A stretch of DNA of 64,000 nucleotides from Myxococcales bacterium (lineage in GTDB: Bacteria; Myxococcota_A; Polyangia; Haliangiales; Haliangiaceae). Each line of letters opens with the position of its first letter. Positions within the stretch are counted from its first letter, which is position 1. Shown one piece after another: positions 9,021 to 19,865 of the stretch. Both the position numbers and the translations under genes were made by a program. The notes under the pieces are model-generated. The model ran no database searches and was not told where the DNA came from. It saw nothing but the letters and a program-made list of their open reading frames with translations. The stretch spans positions 868,001 through 932,000 of the forward strand of contig JADJUW010000001.1 in assembly GCA_016716835.1 (NCBI GenBank), written 5' to 3'.

Positions 9021-9956
9021 TTAGCGAAACGTGGTGTACTCAAACGTTGGCGGCAGCCAGAAGCCGATGCCAATTTGGAACATGACGTTGTTGATTAGAG
9101 CCGAGCTTGCAATGTGTTTGGCTTCATGGGCCGATGGCAACATGGTCTCGCTGCGATTCTCCGGCTCGAATTTGTCCGAGAAAATGTAGTCCCTGACGCC
9201 GACGTTGACGGTAAGAAACTTCGAGATAAAGAAGCGCATCGAGGCGCCCGCGTGAAAGGTGATGCGATAGTTCGAAAAGGGGTCAAAGCGGGTATCGCGC
9301 GGGATGACCTCGGTGTTGGTCACGCCGGCGCCGCCGGTGAAGTAGGCTTCCCACGTAATGATGCGTTTGTTGAGCAGCGCAAACTTGCCGTAGACCGGCA
9401 CGTATTGCATGTTGAACATGGCGCTCCATTTATATTGGTTGACGGTCGGCAGGCGACGGGCCTGCCTGGCGACCAAGTCAAAGGGCTCGCGAAAGCTGTC
9501 GAGCATGTATTGGCCTTCGGCGCCGATGGCGAGAGTTTCCGACAGGTAGTAAGCGAGCTGGCCGCCAAGGGCGCGGTGCGTAATCATGTTGTCATTAACC
9601 GTCGAGCCAAAAAATGGCTGCAACTCGAGCCGCTTACGCTTGAGGAACGCCTTGCGCGGCACGACCACGATGTCGCTCCACGACACCTTGTAGGTAGGCT
9701 TGCGATCGGCCGAGCCGCTGGTTTCGGCGTCGGGTAGGTCAATCGGCGTGGCTTCGAGCCCATCAGTCGCCGTGCCATCGTCCGCCGGCGGTGCATCCTC
9801 GGTCGTATCGACTTCGATCTCCGGTCCCTCGACCTCAATCTCGTCTTCGGCTGGCTGGGCGAAGGCGGGCACGGCCACTAGCGTCATGGCCGCGACCGTC
9901 GTTCCGCAAAGCGCGGCGCAGAGGACTGCAACAACATTGTTAGAATTGAGTTTCAT
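9021..9956 (-). CDS. Outer-membrane beta-barrel protein, paralog 1
   Basis: A 311-residue exported protein: signal peptide (cleavage near PAFA), an acidic Asp/Glu/Pro-rich linker at about residues 35-85, then a beta-barrel domain beginning with KRKRLELQPFF and VNDN. The domain matches that of the downstream gene at 8143-8985. The acidic linker is absent from the paralog. It is the first gene of the probable minus-strand operon reaching to position 3, with a 333-bp non-coding region upstream. A structural role in the envelope is likely; no enzymatic motif is seen. Confidence 0.65.
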   Translation of the reverse strand: MKLNSNNVVAVLCAALCGTTVAAMTLVAVPAFAQPAEDEIEVEGPEIEVDTTEDAPPADDGTATDGLEATPIDLPDAETSGSADRKPTYKVSWSDIVVVPRKAFLKRKRLELQPFFGSTVNDNMITHRALGGQLAYYLSETLAIGAEGQYMLDSFREPFDLVARQARRLPTVNQYKWSAMFNMQYVPVYGKFALLNKRIITWEAYFTGGAGVTNTEVIPRDTRFDPFSNYRITFHAGASMRFFISKFLTVNVGVRDYIFSDKFEPENRSETMLPSAHEAKHIASSALINNVMFQIGIGFWLPPTFEYTTFR

Positions 9957-10289
9957 TTGGCTAGTTACTCCAACGCGCTAACGTTTGTGCCGGCCCCGAA
10001 GCGGGCATCACACGGGGTAGCAGAACAGATATTGGGGGGCGTCCTTTGCGGCAACGCCGCAGCGAAATCGGGGAGGTCACAGGAGCGAGGCGCTGGCCGC
10101 TTTGCTTATGATTTCCACAGCATATCTTGCGACATACTCGTAGCCCTGACATGCCCGTGCCCCTCAAAGTTCGCGGACTATATCACCATAATTTTTGCGG
10201 CTTCAAGGCTATGCGGACGATCGCATCAATAATCGCGTCCAGATCCCCAGGCCCGCTGCGTGCGTTCGGATCGGGCTCGGGGACCAGAC
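9957..10289 (-). other. Non-coding region upstream of the barrel-TamB-TamA operon
   Basis: No convincing coding sequence on either strand. It should hold the promoter of the minus-strand operon. Near its right edge it contains the hairpin following ftsY. No operator or riboswitch was recognised. Confidence 0.4.
10243..10284 (-). terminator. Inverted repeat just after ftsY
   Basis: ATCCCCAGGCCCG (10243-10255) pairs with CGGGCTCGGGGAC (10272-10284), a 13-bp stem with two or three mismatches, starting a few bases past the ftsY stop. There is no T-tract on the minus strand, so termination is possible but unproven. Confidence 0.3.
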
Positions 10290-11474
10290 TTAGGCAGCGC
10301 CTTGGTCAAACAGCGCATCGACAAACGTTTCGGCGTCAAACGGACGCAAATCGGTGATCTTTTCGCCCACGCCAATGTAGCGAACCGGGACCGAAAGTTC
10401 ATCGCAAATACCTAGAATTACGCCGCCTTTTGCCGTGCCGTCGAGTTTTGTCAGGACGATTCCGGTGATCGCCATGTCGGCCTTAAACGTCTTGGCTTGG
10501 GCGATCGCATTTTGTCCGTTGGTCGCATCGAGCACGAGCCACGTTTCGTGAGGCGCGCCGGGACACGCCTTGTCACATACGCGACGAATCTTCTTCAGCT
10601 CTTCCATCAGGGAGGTGTTGGAGTGGAGGCGCCCCGCGGTGTCGCAGATCACGACGTCAAAGCCCTCTTCGACGCCCTTTTTGACGGCGTCGAAGATGAC
10701 ACTTGATGGGTCGCTGCCTGACTTACCAGTGACGACGTCGACCCCGGCGCGCTTGGCCCATTCGACCAATTGCTCGGTCGCCGCGGCGCGGAAGGTGTCG
10801 CCGGCGGCAAGCAAGACGCGCTTGCGCTGGCTGGTGAGGTGCGCCGCCAATTTGCCAATGGTGGTGGTTTTCCCCGCGCCATTGACGCCAATCGTGAGCA
10901 GGACGAGCGGTCGCTGGGCGCTGAAATCAAGCGGCGCGCTGTCGACGCGCAAGATGGCGTTGGCGATCGATTTAAGCTGCGCCCACACCTTGGAAGTGTC
11001 GGCGAGGTCGTCTTTGGAAAGGGCCGCCTTGACCTCCTGAAACATTTTGTCGGCCGCACGCGGCCCAATATCCGCGGTAAACAGCACCTCCTCTAGTTCG
11101 TCCAGGGTCGCTTGATCGAAGGCCTTGCGCGCAAACAGTTTGCCGAGCCGCGACACAAAACCGCCGCGTGTCTTGGCGAGGCCTTCGCGGACCGCGCGTG
11201 CGTCGTCGTTGGGTGGCGTTTCTTGGGCCACCGATGATGGCTCGGTGGCTGAAGGTATGGCGGGTTCATCATCGGCGTCGGCGGTTGTCGCGAGGGGGGG
11301 AGCCGGCGCGGCGTCGTCACGGCGCTGGCGTGCGCTAGGCTTGGCTTGCAAGCGCTCGCGGAGGTCGCTGCTGGCCTGCTTGCGCGAGGCGTCAGCAGCA
11401 CGGCGCAGCCAAAACACCAACAGCGCGATCACAACGCCAAAAATGGCAAGATATACAAGCTCCGTGCTGCCCAT
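10290..11474 (-). CDS. ftsY: Signal recognition particle receptor FtsY
   Basis: About 394 residues. An N-terminal transmembrane helix (about residues 4-22) is followed by an Ala/Pro/acidic linker and the NG domain of SRP GTPases. The G1 motif is GVNGAGKTTTIGKLA; later motifs are DTAGR, TKLDGTAKGG and the C-terminal GVGEKITDLRPF. It docks SRP-ribosome complexes at the membrane. Unlike E. coli FtsY, which is peripheral, this one has its own membrane anchor. ATG 11474 is preferred to the TTG at 11492 because it starts directly before the hydrophobic helix, although no strong ribosome site is visible. Confidence 0.95.
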   Translation of the reverse strand: MGSTELVYLAIFGVVIALLVFWLRRAADASRKQASSDLRERLQAKPSARQRRDDAAPAPPLATTADADDEPAIPSATEPSSVAQETPPNDDARAVREGLAKTRGGFVSRLGKLFARKAFDQATLDELEEVLFTADIGPRAADKMFQEVKAALSKDDLADTSKVWAQLKSIANAILRVDSAPLDFSAQRPLVLLTIGVNGAGKTTTIGKLAAHLTSQRKRVLLAAGDTFRAAATEQLVEWAKRAGVDVVTGKSGSDPSSVIFDAVKKGVEEGFDVVICDTAGRLHSNTSLMEELKKIRRVCDKACPGAPHETWLVLDATNGQNAIAQAKTFKADMAITGIVLTKLDGTAKGGVILGICDELSVPVRYIGVGEKITDLRPFDAETFVDALFDQGAA

Positions 11475-11563
11475 GCGGCACGCATAGCCCAATCAATTGG
11501 CTATCGCAAGCCGCTGCGCCTCAGCGTCGCCAATGCTGGCGTCGCGGCACGCACGGGGCGCAC

Positions 11564-13234
11564 TTAGGCAGAAAGGCGCTCGATCGCGCCGATATCATCC
11601 ACGACAACCTCGCGGTCGCCGAAGTAAAGGGCTTCGATCTCTTCGGTAAGCACTTTAATGGGCGCATAGATATCTCGCTGGGCCATGGGGAGCAGCGCGA
11701 GCTTGCTGCGCACGTGCGCGAAGATGCTGGCAGGCGACGCGACGTTGGGCGACAGCTCGCTAAATGGCGCTACCGCCTCGGCGTAAAGCTCAAACAGCAC
11801 GTCGCGCAGCGAGACCAAGTACACCGGGCGCTCGCTCCATTGCCCGCGATGCGGGATCGAAATTGAGGTCGCAACGGGTCGGTATCCCGCGCACGATACC
11901 GTGAGTTGGTAGGTGCCGTCGGCAAGCTCGAGCGCAGCGCCGCCGGTCGGTGATGCATGGATTTGCGTGGCGGCGGACGCACCCGGCGAGTTGCGCGCTG
12001 CGGTCACGGTGCCCGCTAGTGGGCGCTGCGATGCCGCATCATAAATGACAACACCGACGCTACGCTTGTCAGCACGTAATATGCGCTGCATGACGCCCTG
12101 CTTCGCGGGGACAAAGCCTGGACGATGCACGACGGTGGGCTCGGGACGCTGATGCCGCCGCCAACGCAGCTGCAGCCAGAGGACGGCAATGAGCGCAAGC
12201 CCGCCGAGCGCGATGCCGAGCACTGCGCCCAGCCGCGACGGGGCCGCGACCGTGGCGACGGTGAGCCATCTAAGCGGCGAGGGGGCAACGTTGGCGCCGG
12301 CAATGGGGGTATCGAGCGACGCAAAGAGCGCATGCCGCCCGATTGGCAACAACTGCGCCGGCAGCCGCAACACAAAGGTGCCATCCGCCGCGGTCTGCGT
12401 CGTCGCGAGTCGCTGCTCGCCAGCCATGAGCACGATGGCGGCCGGCGGCAGCTTGCCGCCATCGGCGCGCGTGATTTTGCCCCGTGCGACGATCGTTGCG
12501 TCAGCGGCCACGCGGGCCGTTTCGAGGTCGAGCGCAATCGTGCCGGTGGTGGCGATCGTAAGCGTTGTCGTCGCCGATGAGGGCGCGGTGCGGTCATCAC
12601 CAACAAAGTTGGCGGTAAGCTGCCAGGCGCCCGGCGTCGGCAGCAACGCCAGCATAAAGTCCTGTGAGCCGACCAGCGCGGCGGCTAGCGCAATCGTCGT
12701 GTCGCCCTGCGATGCGACAACGGCAACGGGCAGGTCGAAGGCGATGCCTGGGTCAGAGGTCTCGGAGGACGCAACTTGTCGCCGGATTTCGACGCGAAAC
12801 GAATCGCGACCCATGGCGGCGTGAATCGAGATAAGTGGCACCGGGCGATTGACCGCCGGCTGGTCAACTTGCAGTGGCGTCGCACGCACAAAGCGATGGC
12901 CGGCGAGCTGCAATTCGATGCGCTGCGGGGGCGTCGCGGCGTTTAGGTCGAAATAAAATCGCCCATGGTCATCGGTTTGCGCCCGCACGGACCGGTCATC
13001 GATGTGGCCTGTCAGCGGCAGCGCCGGCATCGGCTCGCCGGTGGTGGCATCGACCACCCGGCCCACCACGCGAAAGCCTTGCGTCCCCACCGGCTCGATG
13101 CTTTGGATCTCGATGGCTGCGGTCGCGGTGACATCGAGGCGGGGCGCGGCCCAAGCGGGAGATAAGGCCAGGCACGCGAGCGCTATGAGCAGCCCACAGC
13201 TACCTTTTGCGCGTGCACGCAGAGCCGGATTCAT
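11564..13234 (-). CDS. Membrane protein with carboxypeptidase-regulatory-like domains
   Basis: Signal peptide (cleavage near SPAWA), then beta-sandwich segments of the carboxypeptidase regulatory / CarboxypepD_reg type: one starts GRVVDATTGEPMPALP and another lies near GVVIYDAASQRPLAGTV. A transmembrane helix (LGAVLGIALGGLALIAVLW) separates the exported part from a C-terminal cytoplasmic region. Genes of this kind often accompany MoxR/DUF58 operons, and such an operon lies at 17.3-22.6 kb, but here smc intervenes. ATG 13234 is preferred because the other possible ATG, at 13255, lies inside the arm of the 13241-13400 palindrome. Function is unknown. Confidence 0.6.
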   Translation of the reverse strand: MNPALRARAKGSCGLLIALACLALSPAWAAPRLDVTATAAIEIQSIEPVGTQGFRVVGRVVDATTGEPMPALPLTGHIDDRSVRAQTDDHGRFYFDLNAATPPQRIELQLAGHRFVRATPLQVDQPAVNRPVPLISIHAAMGRDSFRVEIRRQVASSETSDPGIAFDLPVAVVASQGDTTIALAAALVGSQDFMLALLPTPGAWQLTANFVGDDRTAPSSATTTLTIATTGTIALDLETARVAADATIVARGKITRADGGKLPPAAIVLMAGEQRLATTQTAADGTFVLRLPAQLLPIGRHALFASLDTPIAGANVAPSPLRWLTVATVAAPSRLGAVLGIALGGLALIAVLWLQLRWRRHQRPEPTVVHRPGFVPAKQGVMQRILRADKRSVGVVIYDAASQRPLAGTVTAARNSPGASAATQIHASPTGGAALELADGTYQLTVSCAGYRPVATSISIPHRGQWSERPVYLVSLRDVLFELYAEAVAPFSELSPNVASPASIFAHVRSKLALLPMAQRDIYAPIKVLTEEIEALYFGDREVVVDDIGAIERLSA

Positions 13235-13240
13235 GGCCCT

Positions 13241-13400
13241 AGGGCTCTGTTTCATAAGTGCTGAGCCACCCTGCTTGGGCTGACGCCCGAATGCCGGCGT
13301 TGCTCGTCGGTTGTTTGGAACCACCAAACGCCCTCCTCGCGCCTTGGCCTCGGACGCCATCCCAGCGCATGGTAGCTCATAACCTATGAAACAGAGCCCT
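13241..13400. repeat. 160-bp near-perfect palindrome (MITE-like)
   Basis: The ends are a perfect 16-bp inverted repeat: AGGGCTCTGTTTCATA at 13241-13256 and its complement at 13385-13400. Pairing continues inward with mismatches through GTTTGG (13313-13318) and CCAAAC (13324-13329), so the whole segment folds about a centre near 13320. If the element is trimmed to 13243-13398 it is flanked by CTAG (13239-13242) and CTGG (13399-13402), a possible 4-bp target duplication with one mismatch, as expected for IS5/IS427-type transposition. There is no coding capacity. It sits between smc and the divergent gene. Confidence 0.75.
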
Positions 13401-13487
13401 GGTTGTACTGCAAAGCGCAGACATTGTCAGAGGGATCGGGCAGAGTGCAGGCGCGCATAAAACCGCGGTGCAGGGCAGGGACACATC

Positions 13488-16400
13488 ATGCGAATCAAGC
13501 GCGTCGAAATCATTGGGTTTAAGTCGTTCTGCGATCGTGCGGTCATCAATCTAGATTCGTCGATTACGGCGGTGGTAGGCCCAAATGGCTGCGGCAAGTC
13601 AAACATCGTCGACGCCATCAGGTGGTGCATGGGCGAGCAGTCCGCCAAGCACCTGCGCGGCAAGGCGATGGAAGACGTCATCTTTGCCGGCTCTGAATCC
13701 CGCGGACCAGCGCCGATGGCCGAAATGTCGCTGACGTTTGATGAGGTGGGTTTTTCTAATGACACCTTAGAAGTCGCGCGCATTGAAGGCGCCGACGAAG
13801 TGGACGCGTTTGACGAGGGCGAGGAGCCCCAGCTCGCCGAGGGCGGGGAGGCTTCTGCCGACGCTCAGGGTGGCGATGGGGGCCAAAGCGCGCCCGCCCA
13901 AGCGACGCCGGAGGTCTTTGAGGACTGGGCCGATCCGGACGCGCCGGGGCTGGATTTCGCGCGATTTTCGGAGGTGACCATTACGCGTCGTCTTTATCGC
14001 GATGGCTCGTCGCACTACCTCATCAACAAGACCGCGTGCCGTTTGCGCGACGTTACCGATTTTTTTCTTGGCACCGGCGTGGGCACCAAGGCGTATTCCA
14101 TCATTGAACAAGGCCGCATCGGGCAAATCGTTTCGTCGCGCCCACAAGACCGCCGATCGATCATTGAAGAGGCCGCGGGCATCACCAAATTCAAGTCGCG
14201 TAAAAAAGCAGCGGAAAAGAAGCTCGACCAAACCAAGCAAAATTTGTTGCGCGTGTCGGACATCGTTTCCGAGCTCGATAAGCGCATGGGCGCGTTGCGT
14301 CGGCAGGCGCAGAAGGCCGAACGTTTCCGCAGCTACAAGGGTGAGCTGCGTGAGCTCGAACTTTGGAAGGCCGCACATCGTTGCCTTGAGCTGCGTGCCG
14401 ACGAAGGCGTGGCGGCGCGTCGGCTGGCGACGATCGGCGAGGAATTGACCGCCGCGCGCAGCGGCGTGGCCGACCACGAAACGGCGATTGCCGAGCTGCG
14501 CGAAGCCTTGCAGGCCGCCGATCATGAACTGGCGCATGCGACCGAACAGGTGCTGGCGCTCGACGGCGCCATCGCCTTGGCCGCGAGCAAACGCGAATTC
14601 GCCGTGCGTGAACGCGAGGAATTAGTTGCGCGCAATCAACAGGCGCTAGACGAACGGGGCGGCGTCGAGGCGGCGCTTGCGCAATGCACGCAAGATGAGC
14701 GGCAGTTGGCGGCGCAGCTCGAGGCGACCCGTGGCGAACACGACGTGGCGGTGGCGCGCAAGACGCAGCATCAACACGAGGTCTCCCAGTTGCGCGCAGA
14801 AGTTGCGCGGCTTGAGCCCATGCTGGCTAGCGCGCGCGAGCGGGTCTTTGCAACCCGACGCGAACAGGCCTCGCTGCTAGCTTCGATCGAAGGCTATCAA
14901 GGTCGCCGCGAAGAGCTGGCGGCGCGACGTGAGCGTCTTGGCACCCAGCACGGCGGTCTCGCGGACGAGGCGTCGCAGCTCGCGGCCGAGCTTGCGGCCT
15001 GCGAGCGCGAGGTGGCGTCACGCCGCCAAACCCGCTTGGCGCTCGGCGAGCGCGAGTCCGATTTTTCCGGAAAGTTGGAGGGCCTTGGCGACCAGGTCAT
15101 GCAGCTCGAGGCCGAAATCGAAACCGTACGAACTGAGGCTCATCGCCGTCGCTCGCGCTTGCAGTCGCTTGAGGAGATTCAGCAAAAACTCGAAGGCTAT
15201 GCGTCCGGGACGCGGGCGATTATGCATCGCATGGGCGGCCAGCCCGGCGTGCTTGGGCTGGTCGCAGACTCCGTCAAGGTGCCAGCCATGCTTGAGGCCG
15301 CCGTAGAGGCCGTCTTCGGCGCGCACGTTGAAGGCGTCATCGTGCGCGATCTGCCTAGCGGCGTCTCGGCGGCGGGATATCTCAAGCAGCAGGGTGCCGG
15401 CAGGTCGACCTTTGTGCCGGTTGCTGGGCTTGCCGCTGCCGCATCCGGAGACATGATGACGGCAACCAGCGTTGCGCACGGCATTGTCGTGGAAGACCGC
15501 TCCGCGGACGTCGCGGCGCTGGCGCAGGTCGGCACGGCAGGCATCGTGGGAGAGCTGGCGCAGCTCGTCGAGTTTGCGCCTGACATTGCGGCCATCGCCA
15601 CCCGCATGACGTCGCCCTATTTAGTCGTAGACTCGCTAGACCGCGCGATTTCGTTGCGCACGGCCGGCATGCTGAGGCCACTGGTTACCTTGGACGGCGA
15701 CGTGGTCGATGAGCACGGCGTTATCCGCGGCGGCTCGCGCGATGCAAGCGAGGTCGGCGTCCTCGCGCAAAAACGCGAAATGCGCGAATTAGCCGAGCTG
15801 ACCGAACAGCTCGACCAGCAGCTAAGCAGCAAGAGCATGGCGCTGGTGTCGGTGCGAGGTGAACGCAAGCAACTGCAGCTCGCGGTGGAGGCGCTCCGCG
15901 CGCAGACGCACGCCGAAGAGCTGGCGGTCATGGGCTACGAAAAGGATTTAGGACGGCTGCGTGCGGACTGCGAGGCCAAGCGGGGCCTGCAGACCCGGCT
16001 CTCGCTTGAGCTGGCCGAGTTGGTCGATATGTTGGCTCGCGGTGATGCCGAGCTCGTCGAACATCAGCAGCGCATGGCCGCAGCCACGCTCGAACTAGAC
16101 GCCGCTCAGCTCGAGGCCGTGTCGACGGAGGAAGCGATCGCGTCGCAGCGGATTCAACTGGAAACCGCCCAGGTCAGCGAGACCGACGCCAAGGTATTGC
16201 ACGCGATGCTCGCCGAAAAGCTCACCGCCTTGCAGGCCGGCGTGGCCCGCATCGCGCAGCAGGTCGGCGAGCTGCAGCACCGCCAGCAGCGCTTGGTTGA
16301 AGCCTTAAGCCAGTACCAACAGCGCGTGGCGCAGGTTGAGGCGCAGGAGGTCGAGCTGACCGACGAGCTAGCGCGCGCCAACGGCGAAAGGTCGGTTCGC

Positions 16401-17327
16401 GGCGCGGACGTGGAGGGCTTGCGCGTTCGCAATGAGGCGCAGCACGCAGCGGTTGCGATGCAAGACGTTGCCTGCCGCTCGTTGCGAAGCATCGCGGAGG
16501 CGCTCGCGTCTGAACGTGCCGAGCTCGAGCTGAGGCGCAGCTCGGCGCAGATGAATCAGCAAGTGCTCGGCGATGCCATGCTCGAGCGCTATCAGCTCCA
16601 GCTGGAAGACGTGCTTTTTGACTACCACTTGCGTCCGCACATGACGACCGATCAGGAGGCGCGAATTGGTGACTTGCGCGAATTGCTCGAGCGCATGGGC
16701 ACAGACATTAACTTGCTGGCGATCGACGAATACAACGAGGTCGCCGAGCGGTTTGAGTTTCTCAGCAGCCAACGGGACGACTTGGAAACCGCGGTTAGCC
16801 AGCTTGAGCGAGCGATTGATCGCATGAACAAGACGTCGCGCAAGCTGTTCAAGGAAACCTTTCAGCAGATAAACAATACCTTTAAGGAAGTGTTCCCGCG
16901 CCTGTTCCGCGGCGGCCAAGCAAGCCTATCGCTTACGGGCGGCGAACATACCGACCTGCTAGAGGCGGGCGTCGAGATTATGGCCCAGCCGCCCGGCAAG
17001 AAGAATGCGACCGTCGATCAGCTCTCAGGTGGCGAAAAGGCCTTGACCGCGGTGGCGCTGGTATTCTCGATTTTCTTGATCAAGCCATCGCCGTTCTGCA
17101 TTCTCGACGAGGTCGATGCACCGCTAGATGAGGCTAACGTCGACCGCTACAATGAGATCGTGCGAGAAATGACCGACCGCTCGCAATTCATTATCATCAC
17201 CCACAACAAGCGCACGATGGAGACCGCCGATAATCTGTACGGCGTTACGATGCAAGAAGCTGGGGTTTCCAAGCTGGTGACGGTCAATCTGCAGCGCCTC
17301 GGCGCCCAGGCCGCCAGCGCGATCTAG
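13488..17327 (+). CDS. smc: Chromosome partition protein SMC
   Basis: 1279 residues with the full SMC plan: N-terminal head with Walker A GPNGCGKSNIVDAIRW (about residues 32-47), long coiled coils, a hinge (about 600-740), a second coiled coil, and a C-terminal head with signature LSGGEKALTAVAL and Walker B FCILDEVDAPLDEAN. It organises and helps segregate the chromosome with ScpA/ScpB. The N-terminal head has an unusual acidic, low-complexity insertion (about residues 97-148) before the conserved strand EVTITRRLYRDG. GGG about 10 nt upstream supports the ATG. Confidence 0.96.
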   Translation: MRIKRVEIIGFKSFCDRAVINLDSSITAVVGPNGCGKSNIVDAIRWCMGEQSAKHLRGKAMEDVIFAGSESRGPAPMAEMSLTFDEVGFSNDTLEVARIEGADEVDAFDEGEEPQLAEGGEASADAQGGDGGQSAPAQATPEVFEDWADPDAPGLDFARFSEVTITRRLYRDGSSHYLINKTACRLRDVTDFFLGTGVGTKAYSIIEQGRIGQIVSSRPQDRRSIIEEAAGITKFKSRKKAAEKKLDQTKQNLLRVSDIVSELDKRMGALRRQAQKAERFRSYKGELRELELWKAAHRCLELRADEGVAARRLATIGEELTAARSGVADHETAIAELREALQAADHELAHATEQVLALDGAIALAASKREFAVREREELVARNQQALDERGGVEAALAQCTQDERQLAAQLEATRGEHDVAVARKTQHQHEVSQLRAEVARLEPMLASARERVFATRREQASLLASIEGYQGRREELAARRERLGTQHGGLADEASQLAAELAACEREVASRRQTRLALGERESDFSGKLEGLGDQVMQLEAEIETVRTEAHRRRSRLQSLEEIQQKLEGYASGTRAIMHRMGGQPGVLGLVADSVKVPAMLEAAVEAVFGAHVEGVIVRDLPSGVSAAGYLKQQGAGRSTFVPVAGLAAAASGDMMTATSVAHGIVVEDRSADVAALAQVGTAGIVGELAQLVEFAPDIAAIATRMTSPYLVVDSLDRAISLRTAGMLRPLVTLDGDVVDEHGVIRGGSRDASEVGVLAQKREMRELAELTEQLDQQLSSKSMALVSVRGERKQLQLAVEALRAQTHAEELAVMGYEKDLGRLRADCEAKRGLQTRLSLELAELVDMLARGDAELVEHQQRMAAATLELDAAQLEAVSTEEAIASQRIQLETAQVSETDAKVLHAMLAEKLTALQAGVARIAQQVGELQHRQQRLVEALSQYQQRVAQVEAQEVELTDELARANGERSVRGADVEGLRVRNEAQHAAVAMQDVACRSLRSIAEALASERAELELRRSSAQMNQQVLGDAMLERYQLQLEDVLFDYHLRPHMTTDQEARIGDLRELLERMGTDINLLAIDEYNEVAERFEFLSSQRDDLETAVSQLERAIDRMNKTSRKLFKETFQQINNTFKEVFPRLFRGGQASLSLTGGEHTDLLEAGVEIMAQPPGKKNATVDQLSGGEKALTAVALVFSIFLIKPSPFCILDEVDAPLDEANVDRYNEIVREMTDRSQFIIITHNKRTMETADNLYGVTMQEAGVSKLVTVNLQRLGAQAASAI

Positions 17328-18893
17328 CGCGCGGCGAGGCCGAGCGAGCCCCAGGTTTGTCGCGCAACCGCACGCAACAATGAGCGTTGGCGCGTGAGCA
17401 CATACCATGCGGCCCTGCCAATTTCGTCATGTGGGGCGTCGTCGATGGTCGGTGTCGCTAGGGGTGCGGTGATGGCGATGCCCTTGCGTCGACAAGCGGC
17501 GATTTGAGCTTTGATGACGGCCCTATGCTCGAGCAGCCGGTCGCCAGTTGACCAGATCGACAGTTGGCTCGGGCGTTGGGTTGACGCCACCTGGATAACG
17601 TCGGCCAACGCCGCGCGCGCGCGCCAGCCGCGGTATTGCCTGCGGGTGGCAGCGGCAGACATCGCGATTGGCAAAACCGGCGAAGCACGGCCATTGCCGG
17701 GTCTGGATCGATCGGCGTCAGCTCGCGCCAGGGTGTTGTGGCCGATGCAGCCGCCGCGGCAAGATGCTCGACCATCCGGCCTAGATCGTAGAAATTCGCA
17801 TCTGCGCCGATTTGCAGATTGGTCCAGCGGGAGGCATCGAGCGCAGGTGGCGCCGCGACGCGAAACGAAATGCCATTTTGCTCTCGCAAATAGTGCGCCA
17901 CCAGCTCGACGAGATACGCGGGCTGGGCCTCCGTCGTCGTCGCATCAGCGGCGTGGGGCAGCTCGGCGAGCATGGCGCGTAGTGCGTGGCGCCAGCGCGC
18001 GGTCGTGCCCAGCGGCAGATGCCAGTGCGGCGCGGCATCAAACGTGGTCAGGCCGACGCGATGACCACCAGCGAGCAATTCGCTGGCGTGACGCCAAATG
18101 GCGGAGACGGCCGCATCGAGCAACGTCTTGCCTGCCGGGCCATCGCGCATCGCGGCCCCGATATCAAGAATGAAGGCGTGAGCTAGATTGCTCGACGCCT
18201 CGAGCTCGCGCGTAATAAGTTGGCGATGGCGGGCGCTGGCCTTCCAGTTGATGTTTTTGAAAGGGTCGCCAGGCTTGTACTCGCGCAGCTCATGGATCTC
18301 ATCGCCTTGCCCGGCTCGGCGGCTGCGGGTGGTTTCGTAGCCTTGCGGCGCATGGGGCGCTGAGCCAAGGCGGAGGCGCTGGGCGGCCGCCGGGGCGTTG
18401 GCGCGCAACTCGAGAAAGCTTGGGAAATAGGCGCGCAGGACAAACAGATCGAGCGGATCGCGAAAGTGCAGCTCACAGCCATGGACACACCAACGACCAA
18501 AGGCGCGAAGGTGAAGTGACGTGGTGATTACCGCCTGGTGGCCCGGCGATATCACCGGCTCGTCGATATCATCAATGGCAATGCCTTCGGAGGCAATCGG
18601 CCGAATGCCGCGGATGTACAACCGACGAAAGCCGTGATTGCGAATCGTCAGCTCGAGCGGGAGCGCGGTGCCGGCCACCGCGTTTTCGGCCTGCCTCGCC
18701 CACCAGGCGACGTCGATCTTCTTACGCCGCAGGTAGATAGCCGTCGGGAAGAAATTCACGTACAGCGTAACCAGCGATGTCAGCACCGCGGCGCCCAGCG
18801 CCAAGAGCACGGGCGCCATCGCAATCGCACCGACAAAGATGAGCGTCAGCGCCATCGCTAGGATGATCGCCGCCCGCGCCTGCAGCCGCGGAA

Positions 18894-18897
<4 letters not shown>
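17324..18897 (-). CDS. DUF58 protein (frame interrupted near the 3' end)
   Basis: Two N-terminal transmembrane helices (about residues 10-50) are followed by the DUF58 core with its hallmark GDEIHELREYKPGDPFKNI and NWKASAR. DUF58 proteins have a von Willebrand A-like fold and work with MoxR ATPases. The start ATG overlaps the moxR stop by 4 bp. Reading changes frame near 17660-17680 at a GGTTTTGCC run. The original frame drifts into Arg/Pro-rich sequence to 17458, while the next frame continues sensibly (WRARAALADVIQVAS) and stops at 17324. The sign of the shift fits one missing base, so this is probably one intact gene in the organism. Confidence 0.7.

Positions 18898-19861
<964 letters not shown>

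Positions 19862-19865
<4 letters not shown>

Noticed and set aside
9957..10232. Plus-strand 91-codon frame in the gap upstream of the barrel operon
   Set aside because: Low-complexity mixture with no domain and no ribosome site, convergent with ftsY.
13241..13400. Invertible promoter switch
   Set aside because: The repeats are the ends of one continuous palindrome with pairing to the centre, so inversion would change almost nothing, and no recombinase gene is nearby.
13767..14537. Minus-strand open frame inside smc (256 codons)
   Set aside because: Shadow of the strongly conserved smc frame; no homology or start signal.
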